A stretch of 53,657 nt of DNA from Streptomyces mayonensis (GTDB taxonomy: Bacteria > Actinomycetota > Actinomycetes > Streptomycetales > Streptomycetaceae): positions 1-53,657 of the forward strand of contig NZ_JACBYP010000051.1 of assembly GCF_018982965.1 (NCBI RefSeq), written 5' to 3'. A model generated the notes under the pieces. The model had not been told where the DNA came from, did no database searches, and worked only from the letters and a program-made list of their open reading frames with translations. Shown in pieces: positions 33,198 through 41,293 of this stretch. The stretch's first letter is position 1; each line of letters opens with the position of its first letter. A program made the position numbers and the translations under genes.

Positions 33198-33227
33198 AGC
33201 ATAGAAAAGCGATCACCCGAGAGTCAA
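33198..33227 (-). promoter_or_regulatory. sigma70-type promoter of the transglutaminase-like gene, leaderless
   Basis: On the minus strand TTGACT (33222-33227), 18-base spacer, TATGCT (33198-33203), then 8 bases to ATG. This is one of the best consensus promoters in the window and would make a near-leaderless mRNA. Confidence 0.65.
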
Positions 33228-33274
33228 TGACTTTTCAGGTGACCGCATATCTATGCATGGCGAGAATGCGCCTG

Positions 33275-34345
33275 TCAGCGCGCCGTTTCCTCCTTGAGCG
33301 CCGCCACGAACGCGTCGACGTCGTCCTCGGTGGTGTCGAAGGCGCACATCCAGCGGACGTCGCCGGCGGCCTCGTCCCAGAAGTAGAAGCGGAAGCGCTT
33401 CTGCAGGCGCTCGCCCACGTCGTGCGGCAGGCGGGCGAAGACCGCGTTGGCCTGCACCGGGTGGAGGATCTCCACGCCGTGCACGGCACGCACGCCCTCG
33501 GCCAGGCGCCGGGCCATCTCGTTGGAGTGCCGGGCGTTGCGCAGCCACAGGTCCCTGGCGAGCAGCGCCTCCAGTTGCACGGACACGAAGCGCATCTTGG
33601 AGGCGAGCTGCATGGACAGCTTGCGCAGGTGCTTCATGTGCCGCACCGCGTCCTGGTTCAGGACCACGACCGCCTCGCCGTACAGGGCCCCGTTCTTGGT
33701 GCCGCCGAGGGAGAGCAGGTCGACGCCGACCGCGTTGGTGAACGTGCGCATGGGCACGTCCAGGGAGGCGGCGGCGTTGGCTATCCGGGAGCCGTCCAGG
33801 TGCACCTTCATGCCGTGCGCGTGGGCGTGCTCGCAGATCGCACGGATCTCGTCCGGCGTGTAGAGGGTGCCGAGCTCGGTGCTCTGGGTGATCGAGACGA
33901 CCTGCGGCATCGCACGGTGCTCGTCGTCCCAGCCGTACGCCTGCCGGTCGATCAGGTCGGGCGTGAGCTTGCCGTCGGGGGTGGGCACGGTGAGCAGTTT
34001 GAGGCCGCCCATCCGCTCGGGTGCGCCGCCCTCGTCGACGTTGATGTGCGCGCTCTCGGCGCAGACCACCGCGCCCCAGCGGTCGGTGACCGCCTGGAGC
34101 GCGACGACGTTGGCGCCGGTGCCGTTGAACACCGGGAACGCCTCGGCGCCCGCGCCGAAGTGGCTGCGGATCACCCGCTGGAGGTTCTCCGTGTACTCGT
34201 CCTCGCCGTAGGCGATCTGGTGCCCGCCGTTGGCCAGGGCCAGGGCGGCGAGCACCTCGGGGTGCGCGCCGGCGTAGTTGTCACTGGCGAAACCGCGGAC
34301 CTCGGGGTCGTGGTGGCGACGTGCGTCGGTCTTCGGTGGGTTCAC
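33275..34345 (-). CDS. threonine aldolase/beta-eliminating lyase
   Basis: 356-residue fold-type I PLP enzyme of the L-threonine (low-specificity) aldolase family, cleaving beta-hydroxy amino acids to glycine and an aldehyde. PLP Asp184 is in HLDGSRIAN and the Schiff-base Lys217 in LSLGGTKNGALYGE. The N-terminal FASDNYAGAHPEV is characteristic. GTG 34345 overlaps the SDR stop (GTGA), giving coupled translation; GTG 34363 is an alternative. It follows the SDR gene in an operon. Confidence 0.88.
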   Translation of the reverse strand: MNPPKTDARRHHDPEVRGFASDNYAGAHPEVLAALALANGGHQIAYGEDEYTENLQRVIRSHFGAGAEAFPVFNGTGANVVALQAVTDRWGAVVCAESAHINVDEGGAPERMGGLKLLTVPTPDGKLTPDLIDRQAYGWDDEHRAMPQVVSITQSTELGTLYTPDEIRAICEHAHAHGMKVHLDGSRIANAAASLDVPMRTFTNAVGVDLLSLGGTKNGALYGEAVVVLNQDAVRHMKHLRKLSMQLASKMRFVSVQLEALLARDLWLRNARHSNEMARRLAEGVRAVHGVEILHPVQANAVFARLPHDVGERLQKRFRFYFWDEAAGDVRWMCAFDTTEDDVDAFVAALKEETAR

Positions 34346-35088
34346 GGCTTCTCGGTCAGCCACAGGCGGTTTCCGTTCACTTCCGCGGCGGGCTGGTCCC
34401 AGACTCCGGCGACGGCCTCGGCGAGGTCACGCACGTCCGTGAAGCCCGCGAACTTCGCGTTGGGGCGCTCGGCGCGCATCGCGTCGTGCACCAACGCCTT
34501 GACCACCAGGATCGCAGCCGCCGACGTCGGTCCCTGCTCGCCCCCCGCCTTGCGGAAGTAGTCCGCCATCGCGAGCGTCCACGCCTCGGCCGCGGCCTTG
34601 GCGGCCGAGTAGGCGGCGTTGCCCGCGGTGGGCCTGCTCGCGCCCGCCGCGCTGATCAGGACGTAGCGGCCGCGGTCGCTGCGCTGAAGCACCTCGTGGA
34701 AGGCGAGCGAGGTGTGCTGCACGGTGCGGACGAGCAGCCTCTCCAGGAGGTCCCAGTCGCCGAGGTCGGTCTTGGTGAAGGTCTGGCTGCCGCGCCAGCC
34801 GCCGACGAGGTGGACCATGCCGTCGACCCGGCCGAACTCCTCCTCGGTGCGGTCGGCCCAGGCCCGGGTGGAGTCGAGGTCGAGCAGGTCGACGGTCTCG
34901 CCGGTGACGGTGGCGCCGCCGTGCGCGTAGCGCGCCGCGTCGACCGCCTCCGCCAGCCGCTCCGGGTCGTTGTCCGCGCCGACCACGGTCGCGCCCGCCT
35001 CGGCGAGCCGCAGCAGTGCCGCCCGTCCGGCGGGGCCGCCCGCTCCCGCCACCGCGATCACCGCGCCGTCCAGCGCCCCGTTCCCCAT
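34342..35088 (-). CDS. SDR-family oxidoreductase
   Basis: 248-residue short-chain dehydrogenase. The N-terminal dinucleotide motif is unusual, GAGGPAGRA rather than the usual TGxxxGxG. It keeps the NAG-equivalent HLVGG, catalytic Ser in LISAAGAS, and YSAAK with Tyr and Lys. ATG 35088 is preceded by GGAGGCGAGG. Its stop overlaps the threonine-aldolase start. The substrate is unknown; its companion suggests a hydroxy/keto amino acid or aldehyde. Confidence 0.85.
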   Translation of the reverse strand: MGNGALDGAVIAVAGAGGPAGRAALLRLAEAGATVVGADNDPERLAEAVDAARYAHGGATVTGETVDLLDLDSTRAWADRTEEEFGRVDGMVHLVGGWRGSQTFTKTDLGDWDLLERLLVRTVQHTSLAFHEVLQRSDRGRYVLISAAGASRPTAGNAAYSAAKAAAEAWTLAMADYFRKAGGEQGPTSAAAILVVKALVHDAMRAERPNAKFAGFTDVRDLAEAVAGVWDQPAAEVNGNRLWLTEKP

Positions 35089-35144
35089 GGTCCTCGCCTC
35101 CCGGGCCGGCCGACTCCACTGAGCCTGCCGCGCCTGCGTCCGTC

Positions 35145-35170
35145 GTGTCTGTGTCTGTGTCTGTGTCTGT
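35145..35170. repeat. 6-bp tandem repeat (GTGTCT), about 4.3 copies
   Basis: Four perfect GTGTCT units and two extra bases. It sits 57-82 bases upstream of the SDR start, between it and the DUF6421 gene. Copy-number change would alter the spacing of an upstream promoter but not a reading frame. Confidence 0.85.
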
Positions 35171-35216
35171 CGAGCCTGTGTCTGTCGTGCGCGTGTGTGC
35201 CCGCCGTCGCCGTCGC

Positions 35217-36620
35217 TCACGCGGCGGCCCGCTCGGGGCCGTCCGCGGTTCCGGTGATGCCGCGGGTCGAGGCGATCACCTTCTTGAGCTTCTTGGAAAG
35301 GGCCTCGTAGAACATGCTCAGGGGAAACTCGTCCGGAAGCACGTCGTCGACCAGTTTGCGCGGCGGCAGGGTCAGGTCCAGGGCGTCGGGACCCTTGGCC
35401 CACTTCGAGCCGGGGTGCGGGGCGAGGTAGGTGGAGACCAGCTCGTAGCCGGCGAACCAGTGGACGATCTTCGGGCGGTCGATGCCGTCGCGGTAGAGCT
35501 TCTCGATCTCCGCGCACAGCTGGTTGGTGACCTGCGGGGCGCGCTCCCAGTCGAGGTGGAGCTTGTTGTCGGTCCAGCGGACGACGTCGTGCTGGTGCAG
35601 GTAGGCGAAGAGGAGCTGGCCGCCGAGGCCGTCGTAGTTGCGCACGCGCTCACCGGTGACCGGGAAGCGGAACATGCGGTCGAAGAGCACCGCGTACTGC
35701 ACGTCGCGGGCCTGCGGGACGCCGTCCGCCGCCAGCTTCACGGCCTCCTTGAAGGCGGTGAGGTCGCAGCGCAGTTCCTCCAGGCCGTACATCCAGAACG
35801 GCTGGCGCTGCTTGATCATGAAGGGGTCGAACGGCAGGTCGCCGTGGCTGTGGGTGCGGTCGTGCACCATGTCCCACAGCACGAAGGCCTCCTGGCAGCG
35901 CTTCTGGTCCTCGACCATGGCGGCGACGTCCTCGGGCAGCTCGACGCCGAGGACGTCCACGGCGGCCTCGGTGACGCGGCGGAAGCGGGCGGCCTCGCGG
36001 TCGCAGAAGATGCCGCCCCAGGAGAAGCGCTCGGGCGCCTCGCGCACGGCGATGGTCTCCGGGAAGAGGACGGCGGAGTTGGTGTCGTAGCCCGCGGTGA
36101 AGTCCTCGAACGTGATGCCGCAGAACATCGGGTTGTCGTAGCGGGTGCGCTCGAGTTCGGCCAGCCAGTCGGGCCAGACCATGCGCAGCACGACCGCTTC
36201 GAGGTTGCGGTCCGGGTTGCCGTTCTGCGTGTACATCGGGAAGACGACCAGGTGCTGCAGGCCGTCCGCCCGGTGCGCGGCGGGCTGGAAGGCCAGCAGC
36301 GAGTCGAGGAAGTCGGGCACCTGGAAGCCGCCGTCGGCCCAGCGGCCGAGGTCGGTGACGAGGGCGTCGTGGTAGGCGCGGTCGTGCGGCAGGAGCGGGG
36401 ACAGCTCGCGCACGGCCTCGGTGACCCCGCGCACGGCGTCCTCGGCGGCGGCCCGCTCGGGGGCGCCCTCGGCGTCGAAGTCGATCGACCCGTCCTTGGA
36501 CTGCCACGGCCGGATCCGCTCCACGGCATCCTTGAGGACGGGCCACGCCGGGTGCTCCACCACCCTGCTCGCAGGAGGAACATTCCCCTCCGCACCCACC
36601 TGCACAAGAATTTCCGTCAT
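35217..36620 (-). CDS. DUF6421-family protein of unknown function
   Basis: 467-residue cytosolic protein that I recognise as the DUF6421 family, common in Streptomyces and of unknown function. A candidate metal-binding or catalytic patch is HDRTHSHGDLPFDPF (about residues 257-271), with further conserved-looking aromatic/His text at KIVHWFAGYELVSTYLAPHP. There are no membrane spans. ATG 36620 starts MTEILVQVGA, preceded by a purine-rich ACGGGA. It heads a same-strand set with the SDR and threonine aldolase, 129 bases apart. Confidence 0.75.
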   Translation of the reverse strand: MTEILVQVGAEGNVPPASRVVEHPAWPVLKDAVERIRPWQSKDGSIDFDAEGAPERAAAEDAVRGVTEAVRELSPLLPHDRAYHDALVTDLGRWADGGFQVPDFLDSLLAFQPAAHRADGLQHLVVFPMYTQNGNPDRNLEAVVLRMVWPDWLAELERTRYDNPMFCGITFEDFTAGYDTNSAVLFPETIAVREAPERFSWGGIFCDREAARFRRVTEAAVDVLGVELPEDVAAMVEDQKRCQEAFVLWDMVHDRTHSHGDLPFDPFMIKQRQPFWMYGLEELRCDLTAFKEAVKLAADGVPQARDVQYAVLFDRMFRFPVTGERVRNYDGLGGQLLFAYLHQHDVVRWTDNKLHLDWERAPQVTNQLCAEIEKLYRDGIDRPKIVHWFAGYELVSTYLAPHPGSKWAKGPDALDLTLPPRKLVDDVLPDEFPLSMFYEALSKKLKKVIASTRGITGTADGPERAAA

Positions 36621-36684
36621 GTCCCACCCTCCACGGGAGAAGCTTGCGTCGTCACACCGTAGGCATACGAGGTTCCTCCAATCA

Positions 36685-36712
36685 AGGCAGGTATCCGTAA
36701 ATTATCCTGCCT
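36685..36712. promoter_or_regulatory. inverted repeat AGGCAGG-N14-CCTGCCT upstream of the DUF6421 gene
   Basis: Perfect 7-bp arms flank the AT-rich centre TATCCGTAAATTAT, in a promoter-like low-GC pocket 65-92 bases upstream of the DUF6421 start. It lies between divergent genes and could control either. Confidence 0.45.
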
Positions 36713-36847
36713 CACCCCACCTCTTGCCGCATTTTTTCCTGCCGATCGCCGGATTCGTATACCCGGCGCGGCACGGGGGAAACGGTCCGGCAGGGCCGTT
36801 AGGCTGCCGCCCTGCCCACGCCGACGTCGACGGAAGCGAGTCGAGCC

Positions 36848-37531
36848 TTGAACTTCCTCACCATCGGTCACCGCGGAGCGATGGGTGTCGAACCCGAGAA
36901 CACCCTGCGTTCCTTCGTCGCCGCCGAGCAGGCCGGCCTCGACGTCGTCGAGCTGGACCTGCATCTGAGCAAGGACGGCGCGCTCGTCGTCATGCACGAC
37001 ACGGCCGTGGACCGCACCACGGACGGCACGGGCGCGATCGCCGACAAGACGCTCGAGGAACTGCGCGTGCTGGACGCGGGCCGCGGGGAACGGATCCCCG
37101 TCTTCGAGGAGGTGCTCGACGCCGTCTCGGTGCCGCTGCAGGCCGAGATCAAGGACGCGGCGGCCGCGCGGACGCTGGCCGAGGTCATGCTCCGCCGGGA
37201 CCTGGCCGAGCGCGTCGAGGTGATCTCGTTCCACGACGAGGCCGTCGTGGAGATCGCCCGGCTGGTGCCCGGGGTGCGCACCGCGCTGGTCGCGCAGTAC
37301 TACGGCACGGAGGTCGTGGACCGGGCGGTGGCGGCCGGTGCCGGGACCCTGTGTCTCGACATCAACCGGGTCACGCTGGAGATCGTGCAACTGGCCCGCA
37401 AGGCGGGGCTCCGGGTCTTCTGCTGGACCGTGAACACCCAGGACCACCTGCGGCTGGTGCGCGCCCTCGGTCTCGACGGCGCGACGACCGACTACCCGGA
37501 GATCAAACGTACCGGCCGCTTCACCGCCTGA
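36848..37531 (+). CDS. glycerophosphodiester phosphodiesterase
   Basis: 227-residue cytosolic GDPD-family TIM-barrel enzyme hydrolysing glycerophosphodiesters to glycerol 3-phosphate and an alcohol. All key blocks are present: IGHRGAMGVEPENT (His-Arg and Glu-Glu), VELDLHLSKDG, VVMHDTAVDRTT, QAEIKD near the middle and WTVN near the end. The only start that keeps the HRG motif is TTG 36848 (MNFLTIGHRG), with GGAAGCGAG just upstream; TTG starts are uncommon. Confidence 0.9.
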   Translation: MNFLTIGHRGAMGVEPENTLRSFVAAEQAGLDVVELDLHLSKDGALVVMHDTAVDRTTDGTGAIADKTLEELRVLDAGRGERIPVFEEVLDAVSVPLQAEIKDAAAARTLAEVMLRRDLAERVEVISFHDEAVVEIARLVPGVRTALVAQYYGTEVVDRAVAAGAGTLCLDINRVTLEIVQLARKAGLRVFCWTVNTQDHLRLVRALGLDGATTDYPEIKRTGRFTA

Positions 37532-37556
37532 ACCGCGGTGGCTTCGCGGGCCGGGC

Positions 37557-38096
37557 TCACCCCAGCGGCTTGACCAGCAGCTCGAACCGGAGGTCGTCCC
37601 GCTGCGGGATGCCGAAACGCTCGTCGCCGTACGGGAAGGGGATCGTCTCTCCCGTACGGCGGTAGCCGCGGCGTTCGTACCAGGCGATGAGGTCCTCGCG
37701 CACGGAGATCACGGTCATGTGCATCTCCTCGGCGCCCCAGGTCGTGCGGGCCTGCCGTTCGGCCTCCGCGATGACCGTCTTGCCCAGGCCCGCGCCCTGG
37801 AGCGCCGGGCTGACGGCGAACATCCCGAAGTAGGCGTGCGGGCCGCGGTGCTCCAGCTGGCAGCAGGCCACCAGCCGGCCGTCCCGCTCCACGGCGAGCA
37901 GGCGGCTGTCCGCCGCCTCGACGACCTCCAGCACCCCCCGGGGGTCCGTGCGCTGCCCGTGGAGGATGTCCGCCTCGGTGGTCCACCCGGCCCGGCTGGA
38001 GTCCCCGCGGTACGCGGACTCTATGAGCGCGACGATCCCGTCCACGTCGGCGCCGGTGGCGTCGCGGTAGGTCAGCGGGCTGGCGGCGGTGTCCAT
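37557..38096 (-). CDS. GNAT-family acetyltransferase
   Basis: 179-residue GCN5-related N-acetyltransferase. The acetyl-CoA pyrophosphate loop is visible as FAVSPALQGAGLGKTVI (Q/RxxGxG/A). Motif B is IAWYERRGYRRTG. Acceptor unknown. ATG 38096 follows GGAG at 8 bases. It is convergent with the GDPD gene, with a 25-base gap. Confidence 0.88.
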   Translation of the reverse strand: MDTAASPLTYRDATGADVDGIVALIESAYRGDSSRAGWTTEADILHGQRTDPRGVLEVVEAADSRLLAVERDGRLVACCQLEHRGPHAYFGMFAVSPALQGAGLGKTVIAEAERQARTTWGAEEMHMTVISVREDLIAWYERRGYRRTGETIPFPYGDERFGIPQRDDLRFELLVKPLG

Positions 38097-38208
38097 GGAG
38101 GCGTCTCCGGTTCGTCCTCGGGCGCGGGCACCGATGAGCCTAGCGCCGCGGCCGGGTCCCGTCGGGGTCGGGCCGCGTGGTGGCCGGGCCCCGTTAGGGT
38201 CGGGACGC

Positions 38209-38601
38209 ATGGTGCACGTACTCAGCAGCCGGATCCTGCTCCGCCCCACCGACCCCGACCGTTCCCGCGCCTTCTACGGCGATCAGCTCGGCCTCGCCGT
38301 GCACCGGGAGTTCGGCACCGGGCCCGAGCGGGGCACCGTCTACTTCCTCGGCGGCGGGTTCCTGGAGGTCTCCGGCCGCTCGGAGACCCCGGCCTCCCCC
38401 GCGCTCCAGGTGTGGCTCCAGGTCGAGGACGCCGCGGCGGCCCACGACGAACTGCGCGCCAGGGGTGTCGAGATCGTCCGGCCGCCGGTCCAGGAGCCGT
38501 GGGGGCTGGTCGAGATGTGGATCGCGGACCCGGACGGTACGCGGATCGTCCTGGTGGAGGTGCCCGCGGAGCATCCGCTGCGCTACCGGCCGGGAATCTG
38601 A
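38209..38601 (+). CDS. VOC-family protein (glyoxalase/dioxygenase fold), single domain
   Basis: 130-residue vicinal-oxygen-chelate protein with one beta-alpha-beta-beta-beta module: RPTDPDRSRAFYGDQLGLAV, then VYFLGGGFLEV and MWIADPDGTRIVLVEV, where the last Glu is a plausible metal ligand. It would dimerise to make a metal site. ATG 38209 has TAGGGT eight bases upstream and no ribosome site, so it may be leaderless. Confidence 0.82.
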   Translation: MVHVLSSRILLRPTDPDRSRAFYGDQLGLAVHREFGTGPERGTVYFLGGGFLEVSGRSETPASPALQVWLQVEDAAAAHDELRARGVEIVRPPVQEPWGLVEMWIADPDGTRIVLVEVPAEHPLRYRPGI

Positions 38602-38714
38602 GAGGCCTCGGGCGCCACCGTGGCCGTCCGCGCCGGATGGCCGCCTCCCGCACCCGGCCTTAGCGTGCTGGAGGGGGACGGACGGTCTGCGGCCCGGCGG
38701 AAGGACGCCCCACG

Positions 38715-39479
38715 ATGAAGCTCCACGAACCGGTGACCGGCGGCCCCTGCTGGGCGGAGCTGGGGACCACCGACCTGGGCGGGGCCCGGCGCTTCTACAC
38801 CAAGCTGTTCGGCTGGCGCCCCGAGACGGACCCGCGGCAGCAGGCGGGCGGCTACACGATCGCGCACGTCGGCGGTGCGGCCGTCGCCGCCCTGACGCCG
38901 CTGTACCAGCGAGAGCAGCCGGTCGCGTGGAACGTGTCGTTCACCGTGGGCGACGCGGACGCCGCCGTGCGGCAGGTGACCGCGGCCGGCGGGACGGTGC
39001 CGCAGGGGCCCGCGGACGTCTTCGAGGCGGGCCGCTTCGCGGTGGCCGTCGATCCCACCGGCGCGCTGTTCCAGTTGTGGCAGCCGGGCACCTTCCCCGG
39101 CGCCGGGCTGTTCAACGCGCCCGGCTCGCTGGGCTGGGTGGAGCTGCTGACCCGTGAACCCGAACGGGCCGCCGACTTCTACACCACGGTGTTCGGCTGG
39201 AACGTCGACGTCTCGGCGCGCTACCCGCAGTGGAGGGTCGGCGACGCGGACTTCGGCGGCATGGTGACGATGGACGACAAGTTCCCGCACGAGGTACCGG
39301 CGCACTGGCTGCCGTACTTCGCGGTGGCGGACGTGAACACCGCGGCGGTGGACACGACCGACGCCGGAGGGACGGTGCTCATGGAGCCCACCTCGGTCCC
39401 CGACGGGCCCCGCCTCGCGGTCCTGCGCGACCCGCAGGGCGCGATGTTCGGCGTGTACCGGGCGGGCGGGGAGCGCTGA
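38715..39479 (+). CDS. VOC-family protein with two tandem domains
   Basis: 254-residue protein of two fused VOC modules. Module 1 (residues 8-120) has WAELGTTDLGGARRFYTKLFGW. Module 2 (135-250) has WVELLTREPERAADFYTTVFGW. Each ends with VDPTGALFQLWQ or LRDPQGAMFGVY. It resembles CFP30B-like antigens. The metal residues of classic glyoxalase I are not all obvious, so the activity is unknown. ATG 38715 follows GGAAGGA. Confidence 0.85.
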   Translation: MKLHEPVTGGPCWAELGTTDLGGARRFYTKLFGWRPETDPRQQAGGYTIAHVGGAAVAALTPLYQREQPVAWNVSFTVGDADAAVRQVTAAGGTVPQGPADVFEAGRFAVAVDPTGALFQLWQPGTFPGAGLFNAPGSLGWVELLTREPERAADFYTTVFGWNVDVSARYPQWRVGDADFGGMVTMDDKFPHEVPAHWLPYFAVADVNTAAVDTTDAGGTVLMEPTSVPDGPRLAVLRDPQGAMFGVYRAGGER

Positions 39480-39905
39480 GCCGCCCGGGGGCCGCTCCGG
39501 GCCGGCCGGGTGCTCCCGCGACGGCGGTGTGCGGGTCGTCCGGGCGGCCGGTTACGGGGCAGGCCGGACCTTGGGCGGCCGCCCTGCCCCGGTGCGGTCG
39601 CGGGCCGTCGGGCGGAGGGCACCCGACAGGTCGGCGAGCACGAGGGTGACCGGGGAGCGCGTGCGGACACCAGGGCCGGGCCGGAGGGCCTCGGCCACCT
39701 CACCGGCGGCGTTCCCGGGCCGGTGACACGCGCTCCTTGCGGGCCGTCCGTCCGGCATCCCGTGTCCGGGCTCCCATGGGACGGACACATGGGCGCGTCG
39801 TCCGGCGGCAGCTTCGCGCCCCCTCCCTCCGCTGCCGCGCCATCCGCACGAACGTACGGGGACGTGCGCGGACGTGCGCGACGTGTGAACGCGCGGTCCC
39901 GCCCG
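39480..39905. other. gene-free convergent spacer with a terminator-like hairpin
   Basis: 426 bases between the convergent two-domain VOC gene and the IclR gene. Frames through it are Arg/Pro-rich and look non-coding. Apart from the hairpin at 39555-39591 and short GACGTGCGCG-like repeats near 39865-39885, I see nothing. Confidence 0.6.
39555..39591. terminator. bidirectional hairpin between convergent genes
   Basis: CGGGGCAGG (39555-39563) pairs perfectly with CCTGCCCCG (39583-39591) across a 19-base loop. Located between convergent genes. No U-run. Confidence 0.5.
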
Positions 39906-40616
39906 TCAGTCGAGCAGCTCCCCCAGCCGGGAGGCGGCGGCGGCCACGGTGGTGCCCAGGTCGTCGAGGTCCGTCTGCTCGAAGACCGAGATGCCGATGC
40001 TGGTCGTCGCCTCGCCGCCGCGGCCGGGCACGGCGGCGGAGATGCCGGTGACGGCCGGGATCACCTCGCCCATGGTCACGGCGTACCCCCGGGCCCGGGC
40101 CTCGGTGACCTCGGGGCGCTCACCCTCGCGGTGCGGGCCGTGGGCGAGCAGGGCGAGGCCGCCGGAGCCCTGCTCGACGGAGTGGGTGTGCCCGGGGCGG
40201 AAGGAGACGTGGACGCGGGCCCCGCGCGGCTCCACGACCATGAGGGCCCGCATCTCGGTGGCGCCCTCCCGGACCATGAGGTGCGCGGTGGCGCGGGTGG
40301 TCTCGGCGAGGTCGTCCAGGACGGGGCGGGCGAGGGCCCGGAGGTCCTGCTGGACGGGTTCGGCGAGGGTGACCAGGCCCGTGCCCAGGACGATGCGGCG
40401 CTGGTGGTCGCGGCGGCAGAGCTGGTGCGCCTCCAGGGTGCGCACCAGACGGTGGGCGACCGTGCGGTGCACGCCCACGGCGTCCGCCACCTCGCTGACG
40501 GTCAGCCCCCGCGGGTGCTCGGAGAGGACTCTGAGGATCAGCAGCCCGTGGTGGAGCGTCTTGGACATCCCGGCGTCGAGCTCGGGGACCGGCCGGGCCG
40601 GTGCTGGTGAGTTCAC
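39906..40616 (-). CDS. IclR-family transcriptional regulator
   Basis: 236-residue regulator. The N-terminal winged helix spans about residues 18-80 (LLILRVLSEHPRGLTVSEVA, VGVHRTVAHRLVRTLEAHQL). The C-terminal IclR effector domain spans about 90-235 (FRPGHTHSVEQGSGGLALL). IclR members often control aromatic-acid catabolism (PcaR, PobR, HmgR types). It is divergent from the homogentisate cluster, with a promoter and two inverted repeats between, so it is the likely local repressor or activator. GTG 40616 follows AAGGGA. Confidence 0.88.
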   Translation of the reverse strand: MNSPAPARPVPELDAGMSKTLHHGLLILRVLSEHPRGLTVSEVADAVGVHRTVAHRLVRTLEAHQLCRRDHQRRIVLGTGLVTLAEPVQQDLRALARPVLDDLAETTRATAHLMVREGATEMRALMVVEPRGARVHVSFRPGHTHSVEQGSGGLALLAHGPHREGERPEVTEARARGYAVTMGEVIPAVTGISAAVPGRGGEATTSIGISVFEQTDLDDLGTTVAAAASRLGELLD

Positions 40617-40627
40617 GAATCCATCCC

Positions 40628-40657
40628 TTGACGGGTTTCAGCCACGCTGCCTATGCT
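40628..40657 (+). promoter_or_regulatory. promoter of the homogentisate cluster
   Basis: TTGACG (40628-40633), 18-base spacer, TATGCT (40652-40657). Transcription would start near 40664, directly in front of two overlapping inverted repeats, as expected for a repressed promoter. Confidence 0.6.
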
Positions 40658-40665
40658 CCCATTAT

Positions 40666-40682
40666 TCGCACAGTGAGTGCGA
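40666..40682. promoter_or_regulatory. IclR operator candidate 1
   Basis: TCGCAC-agtga-GTGCGA, a perfect 6-bp-arm inverted repeat with a 5-base centre, placed just downstream of the predicted start of the homogentisate promoter. Confidence 0.6.
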
Positions 40683-40685
40683 TTA

Positions 40686-40708
40686 TCGCACAACATTGAG
40701 GTGTGCGA
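40686..40708. promoter_or_regulatory. IclR operator candidate 2
   Basis: TCGCACA-acattgagg-TGTGCGA, 7-bp arms with a 9-base centre. The half-site TCGCAC is the same as in candidate 1. Four half-sites in 43 bases suggest cooperative binding. Confidence 0.6.
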
Positions 40709-40770
40709 CAACCCCTCCGACCGCTCGGGACAGCGGTTGTCCGGGGACCACGAGCCGAAGGGACGCACGC

Positions 40771-41217
40771 ATGGACTCCAGCGCGCCCGCGTTCTTGGCC
40801 GGTGCGGCACTGGCCGAGATCCACCACCTGTACGCCCTGCAGAGCCATCTCATCGACGGCGGACACGCCGCGGAGTGGGCCACGACCTTCACCGCGGACG
40901 GCACCTTCGACTCCCCCACCTACCCGGAGCCGGTGGCCGGCGCGGGCGCCCTCACCGCGTTCGCCGAGCGGTTCGCCGCCGGCTGCGCCGCCGACGGCGT
41001 GGTCCGCCGGCACGTGGTCTCGAACGTGGCCGTGACCGGCGGCGACGGCGAGGGAGCGGTGCGGGTCGCGGCGTATCTGCAGATCGTCGCGACCCCGCCG
41101 GGCGGATCCCCGCGCATCGAGCGGTTCACCACCCTCTCCGACCGGGTGGTGCGCGACGGCGACGGCTGGCGGGTCGCCGCCCGCACCGTACGCCGCGACG
41201 ACGCCCCCGGCGCCTGA
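40771..41217 (+). CDS. SnoaL/NTF2-like protein
   Basis: 148-residue alpha+beta barrel protein of the NTF2/SnoaL_4 type. EIHHLYALQSHLIDGGHAAEWATTF matches the N-terminal helices, FTADGTFDSP the first strand, and DRVVRDGDGWRVAARTVRRDD the last strands. Family members are dehydratases, isomerases, hydroxylation helpers or dioxygenase small subunits. There is no ring-hydroxylating large subunit here. ATG 40771 follows GAAGGGA. It is the first gene of the homogentisate run. Confidence 0.8.
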   Translation: MDSSAPAFLAGAALAEIHHLYALQSHLIDGGHAAEWATTFTADGTFDSPTYPEPVAGAGALTAFAERFAAGCAADGVVRRHVVSNVAVTGGDGEGAVRVAAYLQIVATPPGGSPRIERFTTLSDRVVRDGDGWRVAARTVRRDDAPGA

Positions 41218-41293
41218 GCGGGCCCCCTCCCCCTCGCCCGTCGACGGCACCTCACCACAACGGCACTTCAACGACGAAGGAACGGATCCCCCC

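Noticed and set aside
36661..36720. DmdR1/DtxR iron box upstream of the DUF6421 gene
   Set aside because: The inverted repeat AGGCAGG-N14-CCTGCCT does not match the 19-bp iron-box consensus.
39510..40610. Long open frame antisense to the IclR gene
   Set aside because: It is the high-GC mirror of the IclR gene. Its translation is low-complexity Gly/Arg/His text with no domain, while the minus strand encodes a clear IclR protein.
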